Assembly (NCBI GenBank): GCA_963726405.1 | Contig: CAVSCF010000001.1 | Span: forward strand, 534,465-598,464 | DNA length: 64,000 nucleotides | DNA from: JAOUJD01 sp963726405 | GTDB lineage: Bacteria; Pseudomonadota; Gammaproteobacteria; Burkholderiales; Burkholderiaceae_F | Direction: 5' to 3' | Part shown: in pieces, positions 1-7,584 of the stretch | Layout: each line of letters begins with the position of its first letter | Numbering within the stretch: position 1 is the stretch's first letter | Notes under the pieces: generated by a model | Seen by the model: only the letters and a program-made list of their open reading frames with translations | The model's database searches: none | Told to the model about the DNA's origin: nothing | Made by a program: the position numbers and the translations under genes

Positions 1-215
1 CCCGTATTTCCGCCGAGCGGCACGACGGGGGTTCGAGTCTCCGCGCATGCCTTCATCACCGCCGCGACTTCGTCCGTGTTGGCCGGTCGCACCACCGCCT
101 GGGCACGCCCGGTGTAGCGCTTGCGCCAGTCCGTCAGGAACGGCGCGGTGTCCGCGCTTGCCGTCAGCACGTTCGGCGCGCCGACGAGCCCCGCGAGTCG
201 TTCGATCAGGTTCAC
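1..215 (-). CDS. FAD-binding oxidoreductase, N-terminal fragment
   Basis: The gene enters from the left edge and only its first 71 codons are present. The start is a GTG at 215-213 that shares bases with the TGA stop of the DUF2069 gene (GTGA overlap), so the two are translationally coupled. The fragment reads NLIERLAGLVG at the start, later RPANTDEVAAVMKAC and PVVPLGGNTG. These are the opening of the PCMH-type FAD-binding domain found in glycolate oxidase GlcD, D-lactate dehydrogenase and D-2-hydroxyglutarate dehydrogenase proteins. The catalytic C-terminal half lies outside the window, so the substrate cannot be assigned. Confidence 0.8.
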   Translation of the reverse strand, partial: MNLIERLAGLVGAPNVLTASADTAPFLTDWRKRYTGRAQAVVRPANTDEVAAVMKACAETRTPVVPLGGNT

Positions 216-580
216 TTCGCCCTTTCCCGAGCCTTGGCCGCCAGTTTCAGCGGCCGCAGGTAGACGATCGCCGCGACGAAAAAGAGCAGCGCCAGCGCGA
301 TTTCGATCGAGGCGAGCAGGTTCACCGGCGCCGGGTCGAAGACGCGGACTGCGCCCTCGAGCAGGTACGCGAGCGACAGCATCAGCGCCCACTGCATGGT
401 GTACGGGTCCGCGCGCAGCAGACCGCGCAGCGCCAGGGCGAGCGGCAGCGCTTTCAGCGCCAGCCAGGAACCACCCGGCCGCAGGGGAGCGATCCAGATC
501 TCCCAGACGAGCGCAAGCGCGATCAGCGACAGCCAGGCGGCCAGCGCGAGGTGCCACGCGACCCGCTGCCGCGGAGACAT
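212..580 (-). CDS. DUF2069 family integral membrane protein
   Basis: This 122-residue protein consists almost wholly of four hydrophobic segments (roughly residues 8-30, 38-55, 60-82 and 90-112) with a basic tail ending KLAAKARERAK. Size and layout fit the DUF2069 membrane family, which has no known function. The ATG at 580-578 is used here. A GTG at 592-590 overlapping the wrbA stop would add four residues and is an equal alternative. In proteobacteria this family is often next to wrbA, as it is here, so the two genes probably share one transcript. Confidence 0.75.
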   Translation of the reverse strand: MSPRQRVAWHLALAAWLSLIALALVWEIWIAPLRPGGSWLALKALPLALALRGLLRADPYTMQWALMLSLAYLLEGAVRVFDPAPVNLLASIEIALALLFFVAAIVYLRPLKLAAKARERAK

Positions 581-588
581 CCCGGCGT

Positions 589-1182
589 TCACCCTGTTCC
601 CAGCGCAAGGGCGGTGCGCGCCAGGCGGCCGCCGAGGGCGACGGCGAGGCGGCGTTCCTCGTCGGTCAGGACCACCGGTGCGCCCGGCCGTCCGAGGTGG
701 CTGGCACCGTACGGAGTGCCTCCGCTCGCCGTGCTGTTCAGTTCCGGCTCGGTGTACGGAATGCCGAGCAGCAGCATGCCGTGGTGGAGCAGGGGCAGCA
801 TCATCGACAGCAGCGTCGTCTCCTGTCCGCCGTGCATCGAACTCGTCGACGTGAACACCGCGGCGGGCTTGCCGGCGAGGGCACCGGACAGCCAGAGTCC
901 CGACGTCGAATCGAAGAAGTGCTTCAGCGGCGCCGCCATGTTGCCGAAGCGCGTCGGCGATCCGAGCGCGAGTCCACCGCACTGTTCGAGGTCGACCAGT
1001 TCGACATAGGGAGCGCCCTCCGCGGGGACGGGCGGCGCGGCCGTGGCAACGACCGGCGATACCGGCGGCACGGTCCGCACCCGGGCCTGGGCACCGGCCA
1101 CGCCGTCGATGCCGCTCGCCAGCGCTTCGGCAAGCAGGCGCGTTGCGCCGTGGCGCGAGTAGTACAGGACGAGGATGTCCAC
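589..1182 (-). CDS. wrbA: NAD(P)H:quinone oxidoreductase, WrbA family flavodoxin-like protein
   Basis: This 197-residue cytoplasmic flavoprotein would carry out two-electron reduction of quinones with NAD(P)H, avoiding semiquinone radicals. The N-terminus MDILVLYYSRHGATR is the FMN phosphate-binding loop of flavodoxin folds. SPTRFGNM at residues 75-82 is the WrbA signature, and a Met/His-rich loop follows (SSMHGGQETTLLSMM). Length matches WrbA. It heads a minus-strand run with DUF2069 and the FAD oxidase. A TATAAT hexamer lies about 29 bases upstream of the ATG on the same strand. Confidence 0.9.
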   Translation of the reverse strand: MDILVLYYSRHGATRLLAEALASGIDGVAGAQARVRTVPPVSPVVATAAPPVPAEGAPYVELVDLEQCGGLALGSPTRFGNMAAPLKHFFDSTSGLWLSGALAGKPAAVFTSTSSMHGGQETTLLSMMLPLLHHGMLLLGIPYTEPELNSTASGGTPYGASHLGRPGAPVVLTDEERRLAVALGGRLARTALALGTG

Positions 1183-1210
1183 GCGAAAGAGTCGTCAGGA
1201 GAGGGCTGGC

Positions 1211-1216
1211 ATTATA
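1211..1216 (-). promoter_or_regulatory. candidate -10 element for wrbA
   Basis: Read on the minus strand this is a perfect TATAAT, 28 bases before the wrbA ATG, which would give a leader of about 20 nucleotides. No convincing -35 hexamer sits 16-18 bases upstream, so the call rests on the -10 alone. Confidence 0.4.
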
Positions 1217-1256
1217 GGAACCGCTCCGCTTTCGTCCCGTCACGCCACTGCCCTCG

Positions 1257-2507
1257 ATGCGCTTGCCGTTTGCCGACCTGATCGAGCGCCATCCCCGCCT
1301 GCAGCGCGCCCGCGAGGTGCTGACGTTCGCGGAGGCGCGCGCGAGCCAGGTGCGGATGGGCCAGGTGGCGGGCAGCCTGACCTTCACCACGCTGCTGTCG
1401 ATGGTGCCCCTGTTCGCCGTCGCGCTGGCGCTCTTCACCGCGTTCCCGTTGTTCGCGCAGTTTCGCGACGAGCTCGAGAATTTCGTGCTGAAAGTGCTGC
1501 CGGGGCAGATCTCGTCCACGGTGCTGCGGTACGTCAACGAGTTCGCCGCGCAGGCAACGCGCCTGACCGCGCTCGGCCTGGCGTTCCTCGGGTTCACGGC
1601 GCTGTCCATGATCATCACGGTCGACCGCGTTCTGAACGACATCTGGCGCGTGCGCGATCGCCGTCCGCTCGGACAGCGGGTGCTCGTCTACTGGATGATC
1701 ATTTCGCTCGGTCCGGTGCTGATCGGCGCCAGCCTCAGCGCGAGTTCGTACCTGTGGTCGCTGTCGTCCGACGCCGTGCACCAGTTGCCGAGGCTGCTGC
1801 GCAATGTCCTCGACTACGCCCCGGCCGTGTTGAGCGGTTTCGCGTATGCCGCGCTCTACGTGTTCGTGCCGAACCGCCGCGTCTCCTGGCGGGATGCGCT
1901 CATCGGTGGCTTCATCGCCGCCATCCTGGCGGAGATCGTCAAGGGGACCTTCGGAGTTTTCGTATCCCGGGGATCCGTCCGATCGGTGTACGGCGCCTTC
2001 GCGGCTTTGCCGCTCTTCCTCGTGTGGGTCTACCTGTCCTGGTACGTGCTGCTGTTCGGCGCCGCCATCACGGCGACCCTGCCGCGACTGCGTGCGACAC
2101 GCTTCACCGACGAATCGCGCGCGGGCAATGCCTTCGTGACCGCGGTGGCGCTCCTGAAGGTGCTGTTCGACGCGAGGGCCGAAGGACGGACGGCGCTGCC
2201 GACAGGCGAGCTCGCACGCTCGGTGCGCACGCCAATCGACGAGGCGGAACTCCTGCTGGAGTCCCTCGAGCGCCTGGGATACGTGCGGCGCGCGGCGAAG
2301 AGCATCACGACGCCCCGCGAACAGGACTGGTTGCTCGTGTGCGACACGAAGGCGATGACGCTTGCGCCGGTCTTCGGCCGTTACGCGGTCGATCCGACCA
2401 ACACGCTGCTGTCCGTCGCCTCGCTCGGGCTTGCGCCCGTCTGCCGGCGCTGGTCCGAGGCGGGCTGGCTCAACGCGCCGCTGGAAGAGTCCTTGAACTC
2501 AACGTAG
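1257..2507 (+). CDS. YihY/UPF0761 family inner membrane protein
   Basis: This 416-residue protein begins MRLPFADLIERHPRLQ. Its first 290 residues contain six strongly hydrophobic stretches typical of the YihY/virulence-factor BrkB family, including FTTLLSMVPLFAVALALF and LPLFLVWVYLSWYVLLFGA. The last 120 residues are a soluble extension reading like a small winged-helix domain (LARSVRTPIDEAELLLESLE), as in the longer proteobacterial members. The family was once called ribonuclease BN in error; its transport role is unproven. It is divergent from wrbA and convergent with the DUF3079 gene. Confidence 0.85.
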   Translation: MRLPFADLIERHPRLQRAREVLTFAEARASQVRMGQVAGSLTFTTLLSMVPLFAVALALFTAFPLFAQFRDELENFVLKVLPGQISSTVLRYVNEFAAQATRLTALGLAFLGFTALSMIITVDRVLNDIWRVRDRRPLGQRVLVYWMIISLGPVLIGASLSASSYLWSLSSDAVHQLPRLLRNVLDYAPAVLSGFAYAALYVFVPNRRVSWRDALIGGFIAAILAEIVKGTFGVFVSRGSVRSVYGAFAALPLFLVWVYLSWYVLLFGAAITATLPRLRATRFTDESRAGNAFVTAVALLKVLFDARAEGRTALPTGELARSVRTPIDEAELLLESLERLGYVRRAAKSITTPREQDWLLVCDTKAMTLAPVFGRYAVDPTNTLLSVASLGLAPVCRRWSEAGWLNAPLEESLNST

Positions 2508-2527
2508 AGGCGGCTCCGCCACCAGCC

Positions 2528-2740
2528 TCACTTCTTGTCGACCGCCAACGGGACCGGCTGGTCGATCAACGGCGAAGCATCCAGGCCCCACTCCAGCCAG
2601 TCCTCCCCGAACAGTTCGATGGGGTGCTGCGTGCGCTCGGAACCGTTGCCGCACGCGAGGGAATCGGCCGGGCAATACTTGTCGCAGCCCCAGCAGATGC
2701 GGTGAGGGTTCTTCGGGGCGACGGGAAACTTCTTGGTCAC
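2528..2740 (-). CDS. DUF3079 domain protein
   Basis: This small protein of 70 residues has cysteines at 16, 19, 23 and 30 in the pattern RICWGCDKYCPADSLACGNG, which suggests a metal site. The run ERTQHPIELFGEDWLEWG is the second conserved block of the DUF3079 family, which is common in Beta- and Gammaproteobacteria and has no assigned function. It stands alone on the minus strand between convergent yihY and a small membrane protein gene. Confidence 0.8.
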   Translation of the reverse strand: MTKKFPVAPKNPHRICWGCDKYCPADSLACGNGSERTQHPIELFGEDWLEWGLDASPLIDQPVPLAVDKK

Positions 2741-2836
2741 TTCGGCTCGTGGTCAATCGGACATCTACGGGTTGACAGGGAAAGTGCCGGTCCGTTCGCG
2801 AGTCAATCTTCGAAGGCCTCTGCTGAGCGCGGGTGA

Positions 2837-3073
2837 TCAGGGCAACGGACCGATGCGGGACAGCAGGCAGCGGCGGTTGCGCGCGGCGCTGAAGAGCGCT
2901 TCGAGGCCCAGGCCCGCGATGACGCCCACCGCGAACCACGCCACCACGCCCAGATCGCCGCCGGAGGCGAACGGGATGGACACCGCGATGGCGATGAACA
3001 GAGCCCCGATCGCCGCGGCGGCCCAACGCTCACGACCGCTTTCCTGGCCAGACTTCCGTTCGTCCCGACGCAT
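2837..3073 (-). CDS. small membrane protein of unknown function
   Basis: I do not recognise this 78-residue protein. It has a basic N-terminus (MRRDERKSGQESGRERW) and two hydrophobic segments, about residues 18-36 and 42-60, joined by a short glycine-rich turn, then a basic tail. This fits a hairpin-like inner membrane protein. It lies between two minus-strand genes with about 55-95 bases on each side. It could be a chance open frame in GC-rich DNA, but the clean hydrophobic pattern argues for a real gene. Confidence 0.5.
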   Translation of the reverse strand: MRRDERKSGQESGRERWAAAAIGALFIAIAVSIPFASGGDLGVVAWFAVGVIAGLGLEALFSAARNRRCLLSRIGPLP

Positions 3074-3127
3074 CGATCGACTTTCAGGGTTTGTTCGACC
3101 GTATTCTCGCTCTTGCCCGGTCCGCCC

Positions 3128-3769
3128 TCAGGCCACGGTGAGCACGAGGGCCGCCGCGCCGAGGACGAGCACACCGGCCGCCCTTTCCGTGTAGCGGGCG
3201 AACCGTGGATCGCCGGCGAGGCGGGCGGCGCGCGAGGCCAGGTAGCCATAGCCGCCGAGGATGAGGAATTCCGGAACGATGGAGCCCACCGCCAGCCACA
3301 CCATCTGGGGACCCACGGCGAGCTTCGGATCGACGAACTGCGGCAGGATCGACGCGAAGAAGACCAGCGTCTTCGGGTTGGCGAGTTGCAGCGTCAGACC
3401 CGAGAGGAACAGGGCGCGCGCGGTCCCGCCGGAACGCTCTTCACGTGCGATGGTGATGGGCGAGGGGCGGCCGAAGAGCGCGGAGACTCCGATGTAGACG
3501 AGGTACGCGGCCCCGAGCCACTTCACCGTGACGAAGAACGTCCTGGAAGCGGCGAGCACGGCGCCCAGCGCGGTGGCCGAGATCGCGAAATAGATCGCGT
3601 TGGCGGCAAGGATGCCCAGCGTGGCGTACAGCGACCTGCGGGCGCCCCACGTCAGCCCGCAGGCGATGACGAGCATGACGGCCGGCCCCGGCGACAGCGA
3701 CAGTGCGACCTCCGCCAGGACGTACAGCCAATACGTATCCCAGTTGACCGCGCCGAGCCAGTGCGCCAC
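3128..3769 (-). CDS. LysE/RhtB family amino acid exporter
   Basis: This 213-residue inner membrane protein has about six predicted helices and the family opening in which YVLAEVALSLSPGPAVMLV is followed by GLTWGARRSLYATLGILAAN. LysE/RhtB transporters export amino acids or their analogues from the cytoplasm; the substrate cannot be read from sequence. It begins just after the stop of the alpha/beta hydrolase gene (3-base gap), so it is the last gene of a three-gene minus-strand operon with the sulfhydrylase. A role in amino acid efflux beside a sulfur amino acid enzyme is plausible but inferred. Confidence 0.85.
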   Translation of the reverse strand: MAHWLGAVNWDTYWLYVLAEVALSLSPGPAVMLVIACGLTWGARRSLYATLGILAANAIYFAISATALGAVLAASRTFFVTVKWLGAAYLVYIGVSALFGRPSPITIAREERSGGTARALFLSGLTLQLANPKTLVFFASILPQFVDPKLAVGPQMVWLAVGSIVPEFLILGGYGYLASRAARLAGDPRFARYTERAAGVLVLGAAALVLTVA

Positions 3770-3772
3770 GCG

Positions 3773-4612
3773 CTAGCCCGACGGGAATACGCGTGCGGCG
3801 AAGCGCACGAGCGCCTCGCGCACGCCGTCAGGGTTCTCGGCCATCAGCGAGTGCCCGGCGCCCGGCAGCGCGACCACCTGGGCGTCGCTGCAGGCATCGA
3901 TCAGCGCCTTGGCCGCCCGCGGGGGCGTCATCGCGTCCGCCGCGCCGAGCACGAAGAGGGCGGGGCACCGCAGCGCGGCCGCGGCTTCCAGCCCGCCGGC
4001 GTAGCGATTGCAGGCAGCGAAATCGAGCGGGAGCACGGACGCGTCGTTGCGCGCGTGGATCCGCTGCATCAGGCGCAGGTTCTGCCAGATGTTCGAGAAG
4101 CCCGGTGCCGGGTTGGACGGCTTGCGGTCGAAGCCTTCGATCGACGGGCTGTGCGACCAGACGTTGATCATGTCCATCGCTTCGGCGGGCGAGTCGCGCG
4201 TGGCGTTCAGCAGCGGGTCGGCCACGCGCATCGGAAAGGCCGTCGCCACCAGCGCCACGCCGCGCACGGCATCGGGCAGTCGGCGCGCCAGTTCGAGCGC
4301 GATGAGCGAACCCATGCTGTGGCCGACGACGATCATCCGCGTGACCTTCGCCGCATCCAGCGCTGCCGCGAGGCGGTCGGCGATGGCCTCGACGCTTTCG
4401 AGCGCCGGGGCGGCGCTGCGCATGTGGCCAGGCAGGTCGAGGGCCAGGACGCCGTAACCGTGATGCGCCAGGTAGCGGCTCTGAAGGATCCACACGCTGT
4501 GGTCGTGCTGCGCGCCGTGCACGAAGACGACGGTGGGCCTGGACGCGTCGAACGGCTTGCCGCCGGTGTAGGCGTAGAGGCGGGGCGCACCCGGCGAAGT
4601 GGCAAGGTCCAT
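3773..4612 (-). CDS. alpha/beta hydrolase
   Basis: This 279-residue protein has the oxyanion segment VHGAQHD (31-37), the nucleophile elbow GHSMG with Ser99, an acid in the LGAADAMTPP segment and a late histidine in GAGHSLM: a complete catalytic triad. The start ATG at 4612-4610 overlaps the stop of the sulfhydrylase gene (ATGA), showing coupling. The substrate is unknown. Hydrolases of this type next to MetX/MetY-like genes are sometimes taken for acyltransferases, but the sequence looks like an ordinary esterase or peptidase, not homoserine acetyltransferase. Confidence 0.85.
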   Translation of the reverse strand: MDLATSPGAPRLYAYTGGKPFDASRPTVVFVHGAQHDHSVWILQSRYLAHHGYGVLALDLPGHMRSAAPALESVEAIADRLAAALDAAKVTRMIVVGHSMGSLIALELARRLPDAVRGVALVATAFPMRVADPLLNATRDSPAEAMDMINVWSHSPSIEGFDRKPSNPAPGFSNIWQNLRLMQRIHARNDASVLPLDFAACNRYAGGLEAAAALRCPALFVLGAADAMTPPRAAKALIDACSDAQVVALPGAGHSLMAENPDGVREALVRFAARVFPSG

Positions 4613-5907
4613 CAGCCCACCTTCTGCGCGCGCTTCAGCGCCTGCGCAAGGTCGTCGATGAGGTCGGCGGCGTCCTCGAGTCCCACGGACAGGCGGATCG
4701 TTCCCTGCGTGATGCCGGCCGCCTGCAACTGGTCGTCGGGCACCCGGAAGTGCGTGGTCGACGCCGGGTGGATGACCAGGGATTTCGCGTCGCCCACATT
4801 GGCGAGATGGGAGAACACCTGCAGCGATTCGACGAACGCGCGGCCGGCCGCGCGACTGCCGCGCAAGTTGAAGCTGAACACGGCGCCGCAACCGCGCGGC
4901 AGGAGCCGCTTCGCCAACGCGTGGTCCGGGTGCGATGGCAGTTCGGGATAGGCGACCGACTCCACGGCGGCGTGCGCCGCCAGGAACTCGACGACCTTGC
5001 GGGTGTTGTCGACGTGGCGCTGCATCCGCAACGGCAATGTCTCGAGGCCCTGCAGCAGGAAGAAGGCCGTGTGCGGACTCATGCATGCACCGAAGTCGCG
5101 CAGGCCCTCCCGGCGCGCGCGCAGCAGGAAGGGCGCCACCGTGCTCTCCTCGGAGAAGTTCATGCCGTGGAAGCCGGCATACGGCTCGGTCAGCGTCGGG
5201 AATTTGCCGCTGGCGAGCCAGTCGAACGTGCCGCCGTCGACCAGCACGCCGCCGATGGCGATCCCGTGCCCGCCGATGAACTTGGTCGCCGAGTGGTAGA
5301 CGAGGTCGGCGCCGTGATCGAACGGCTTCATCAGGTACGGCGTCGTGAAGGTCGAGTCGACCAGCAGCGGCAGACCATTGCGGTGAGCGATGCCCGCGAC
5401 GGCGGGAATGTCGAGCACGTCGAGTCCCGGATTGCCCAGCGTCTCGCCGAAGAGCAGTCGCGTATCGGGCCGCAGTGCCTTCGACCAGGCATCGAGGTCG
5501 CGCGGGTCGATGAAGGTCGTCTCGATGCCGAAGCGGGCGAGCGTGTAGCCGAGCAGGTTGTGCGAGCCGCCGTACAGCGAGCGGCTCGCCACGATGTGGC
5601 TGCCGGCGCCCATCAGGGTGACGATCGCGAGATGCAGAGCCGCCTGTCCGCTCGCCGTGGCGATGGCTCCGACGCCTTTTTCCAGCGCGGCCATGCGTTC
5701 CTCGAACACCGCCACGGTCGGATTCGAGATACGTGAATACACGTGGCCGGACCGCTCCATGTTGAACAACGCCGCCGCGTGATCCGAGTCCTCGAAGACG
5801 TAGGACGCCGTCGCGTAGATCGGCACCGCACGGCTCCCGGTGGCGGGATCGGGTGGCTGACCGGCGTGCAGCGCAAGCGTGTCGAAACCGGGATAGCGGA
5901 CGGGCAT
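4612..5907 (-). CDS. O-acetylhomoserine aminocarboxypropyltransferase (MetY-like sulfhydrylase)
   Basis: This 431-residue PLP enzyme of the Cys/Met metabolism family would make homocysteine from O-acetylhomoserine and sulfide. The PLP lysine is Lys209 in SATKF; SRISNPTVAVFEERMAALE and GLETLPLRMQRH are family blocks. The ATG at 5907 gives the natural opening MPVRYPGFDTLALHAGQ; an upstream ATG at 5997 would add 30 poorly conserved residues. It heads an operon with the hydrolase and the LysE-type exporter. A second sulfhydrylase, MetZ, is encoded at 33.5 kb. A hairpin that includes the ribosome binding site precedes the start. Confidence 0.85.
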   Translation of the reverse strand: MPVRYPGFDTLALHAGQPPDPATGSRAVPIYATASYVFEDSDHAAALFNMERSGHVYSRISNPTVAVFEERMAALEKGVGAIATASGQAALHLAIVTLMGAGSHIVASRSLYGGSHNLLGYTLARFGIETTFIDPRDLDAWSKALRPDTRLLFGETLGNPGLDVLDIPAVAGIAHRNGLPLLVDSTFTTPYLMKPFDHGADLVYHSATKFIGGHGIAIGGVLVDGGTFDWLASGKFPTLTEPYAGFHGMNFSEESTVAPFLLRARREGLRDFGACMSPHTAFFLLQGLETLPLRMQRHVDNTRKVVEFLAAHAAVESVAYPELPSHPDHALAKRLLPRGCGAVFSFNLRGSRAAGRAFVESLQVFSHLANVGDAKSLVIHPASTTHFRVPDDQLQAAGITQGTIRLSVGLEDAADLIDDLAQALKRAQKVG

Positions 5908-5910
5908 GGT

Positions 5911-5932
5911 GGGGCTTCTCCGTAGGAGCCCC
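5911..5932 (-). promoter_or_regulatory. hairpin covering the ribosome binding site of the MetY-like gene
   Basis: GGGGCT and AGCCCC form a 6-bp stem; on the minus strand the loop holds GGAG, the ribosome binding site, 4 bases before the stem resumes. A stem so close to the start could reduce translation. I looked for SAM-II, SAH and other methionine-related riboswitch sequence in the 130 bases upstream and found none. Confidence 0.4.
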
Positions 5933-6057
5933 CGATGATGCCAAAACACGGAGGGCGAATGACGCTCCGCACAATGAATATGACGGTGTCTTGCCATTGC
6001 GCAGAAGCGGCGCGAGGACTACGGTGAAGGACCACGCAACGTCGGATGGAGAAAACC

Positions 6058-6546
6058 ATGACGACCATGACTGCGGCCGACGTCGGCATCGCGCTGCGTA
6101 GGCAGCCCCTGATGCGCGAATTCACCCCCGCGCAGTTCGACCAGTTGATGCACATCGCGGAAGTGGTCGAGTTCGAACCGAACGAAGTGGTCCACCGCGA
6201 AGGCGACGAAAGCGATCGCCTGTTCGTGGTGATCCGGGGCCACGTGGCGATCGAACTGGCGGGACAGCACGAGGTGCTGCGGGTCGAGACCGTCGGGCCC
6301 GGCGGGGAGTTCGGCTGGTCGTCGATGCTGCACGGCGCGGGAAGGTACTTCCAGTCGCGGGCGCTGGACGGCGTGCAGGCCCTGGCGTTCGAGGCGTCCG
6401 ATCTGCGGCAGATGTGCGAAGAGGACGCGAAGTTCGGCCTGGCGCTCATGACCCGGTTGCTCGCCGTGGTGGCCGAGCGTCTGCAGGCGACACGGCTTCA
6501 GATCGTCGACATGCACTGGACACCGGCGAAGCGCGCGGGCGCCTGA
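6058..6546 (+). CDS. cyclic nucleotide-binding domain protein without output domain
   Basis: This 162-residue protein is a single CAP-type CNMP-binding beta-roll (FEPNEVVHREGDESDRLFVVIRG, then VGPGGEFGWSSML) with flanking helices. There is no C-terminal helix-turn-helix, so it is not a Crp/Fnr regulator by itself. The start at 6058 is chosen because GGAG at 6048-6051 lies six bases before it, whereas an ATG at 6046 lies inside that site. The PGGEFGWS segment departs from the usual GE-R-cAMP phosphate-binding motif, so ligand binding is uncertain. It is divergent from the sulfhydrylase gene. Confidence 0.75.
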   Translation: MTTMTAADVGIALRRQPLMREFTPAQFDQLMHIAEVVEFEPNEVVHREGDESDRLFVVIRGHVAIELAGQHEVLRVETVGPGGEFGWSSMLHGAGRYFQSRALDGVQALAFEASDLRQMCEEDAKFGLALMTRLLAVVAERLQATRLQIVDMHWTPAKRAGA

Positions 6547-6567
6547 CGATTCCGGGCCGCGGGTCTG

Positions 6568-6590
6568 GCGCGGCGCACGGTGCGCCGCGC
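6568..6590. other. perfect 10-bp intergenic hairpin
   Basis: GCGCGGCGCA and TGCGCCGCGC pair perfectly around a CGG loop, 22 bases after the CNMP gene stop. There is no T-run, so it is not a standard intrinsic terminator; it may end or protect the upstream transcript. Confidence 0.5.
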
Positions 6591-6614
6591 TCCGGATGTC
6601 CAGACCACGCCCCT

Positions 6615-6620
6615 TAAACT
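6615..6620 (+). promoter_or_regulatory. candidate -10 element, possible leaderless start for pip
   Basis: TAAACT lies seven bases before the pip ATG at 6628. If it is a -10 box, transcription would start at or next to the ATG. No clear -35 is visible, and no ribosome binding site lies between it and the ATG. Confidence 0.3.
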
Positions 6621-6627
6621 CCGCGCA

Positions 6628-7584
6628 ATGGATACGCGGAGTGTCTTGCATCCCCAGATCGAACCGCACGACAGCGGCATGCTGCCGCTCGACGACGTGC
6701 ATACGATGTACTGGGAGATCACGGGCAGGCCGGACGGCGTGCCCGTCCTGTTCCTGCACGGCGGCCCGGGCGGCGGTTCCTCTCCCGAGCACCGCCGGTT
6801 CTTCGATCCGGAGTTCTTCCGCGCGGTCCTCTTCGACCAGCGCGGCGCCGGCGCCTCCACGCCGGTGGGCGAGACGAGCGGCAACACCACGCAACAGCTG
6901 ATCGCCGACATCGAGCGGCTGCGGGAGTATCTCGGCATCGGGCGCTGGCTGGTGTTCGGCGGCTCCTGGGGCAGCACCCTGGGCCTCGCCTACGGGCAGG
7001 CGCATCCCGACCGCTGCCTCGGTTTCCTGTTGCGCGGGATCTTCCTCGGTCGCCCGAGCGAGATCGAGTGGTTCCTGTACGGATTGAAGAACGTCTTCCC
7101 CGAGGCGTGGCACAAGTTCGCCGGGATGCTGCCCGAAGCCGAACGCAAGGATCTGCTGCGCGGCTACCTGAAGCGCCTGTTCGATCCGGATCCGCGGGTG
7201 CACCTGCCATACGCCCGTGCGTGGAGCGAATACGAGGGAACGTGCTCGACGCTGCTCCCCAACCCGGAGCTGGTCCGCCACTTCGCCGACGAAGCATTGG
7301 GGCTCGCGCGACTCGAAGCCCATTACTTCGCGCATCGGTGCTTTCTCGGCCCCAACGAACTGCTCTCGCGCATCGACCGCATACGGCATCTGCCCGCCGC
7401 CATCATCCAGGCGCGCTACGACATGGTCTGTCCGATCGTCAACGCCGACGAACTCGCGCGCGCCTGGCCGTCGGCCCGCTACGTGGTGGTGCCCGACGCG
7501 GGGCACTCGGTCTGGGAGCCGCCGGTCCGGGCGGCCGTGCTGGCCGAACTCGAGCGCATGAAGACACACCTCATGGAGACCTGA
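6628..7584 (+). CDS. pip: proline iminopeptidase
   Basis: This 318-residue cytoplasmic alpha/beta hydrolase of the S33 peptidase family would release N-terminal proline from peptides. The markers are LFLHGGPGGGSS (oxyanion loop), DQRGAGAS, the nucleophile GGSWGS (111-116, Ser113), an acid in ARYDMVCP and the histidine in PDAGHSVWEP. Length matches the family. The ATG at 6628 fits the usual opening. The stop overlaps the next start by one base (TGATG), coupling it to the hydroxypyruvate isomerase gene. Confidence 0.9.
   Translation: MDTRSVLHPQIEPHDSGMLPLDDVHTMYWEITGRPDGVPVLFLHGGPGGGSSPEHRRFFDPEFFRAVLFDQRGAGASTPVGETSGNTTQQLIADIERLREYLGIGRWLVFGGSWGSTLGLAYGQAHPDRCLGFLLRGIFLGRPSEIEWFLYGLKNVFPEAWHKFAGMLPEAERKDLLRGYLKRLFDPDPRVHLPYARAWSEYEGTCSTLLPNPELVRHFADEALGLARLEAHYFAHRCFLGPNELLSRIDRIRHLPAAIIQARYDMVCPIVNADELARAWPSARYVVVPDAGHSVWEPPVRAAVLAELERMKTHLMET

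Noticed and set aside
5908..6045. A SAM-II or SAH riboswitch upstream of the MetY-like gene
   Set aside because: I compared the leader with the SAM-II blocks found at metZ and with the SAH element as I know it; neither the GATTT nor the GCTAAA block, nor the SAH core, is present.
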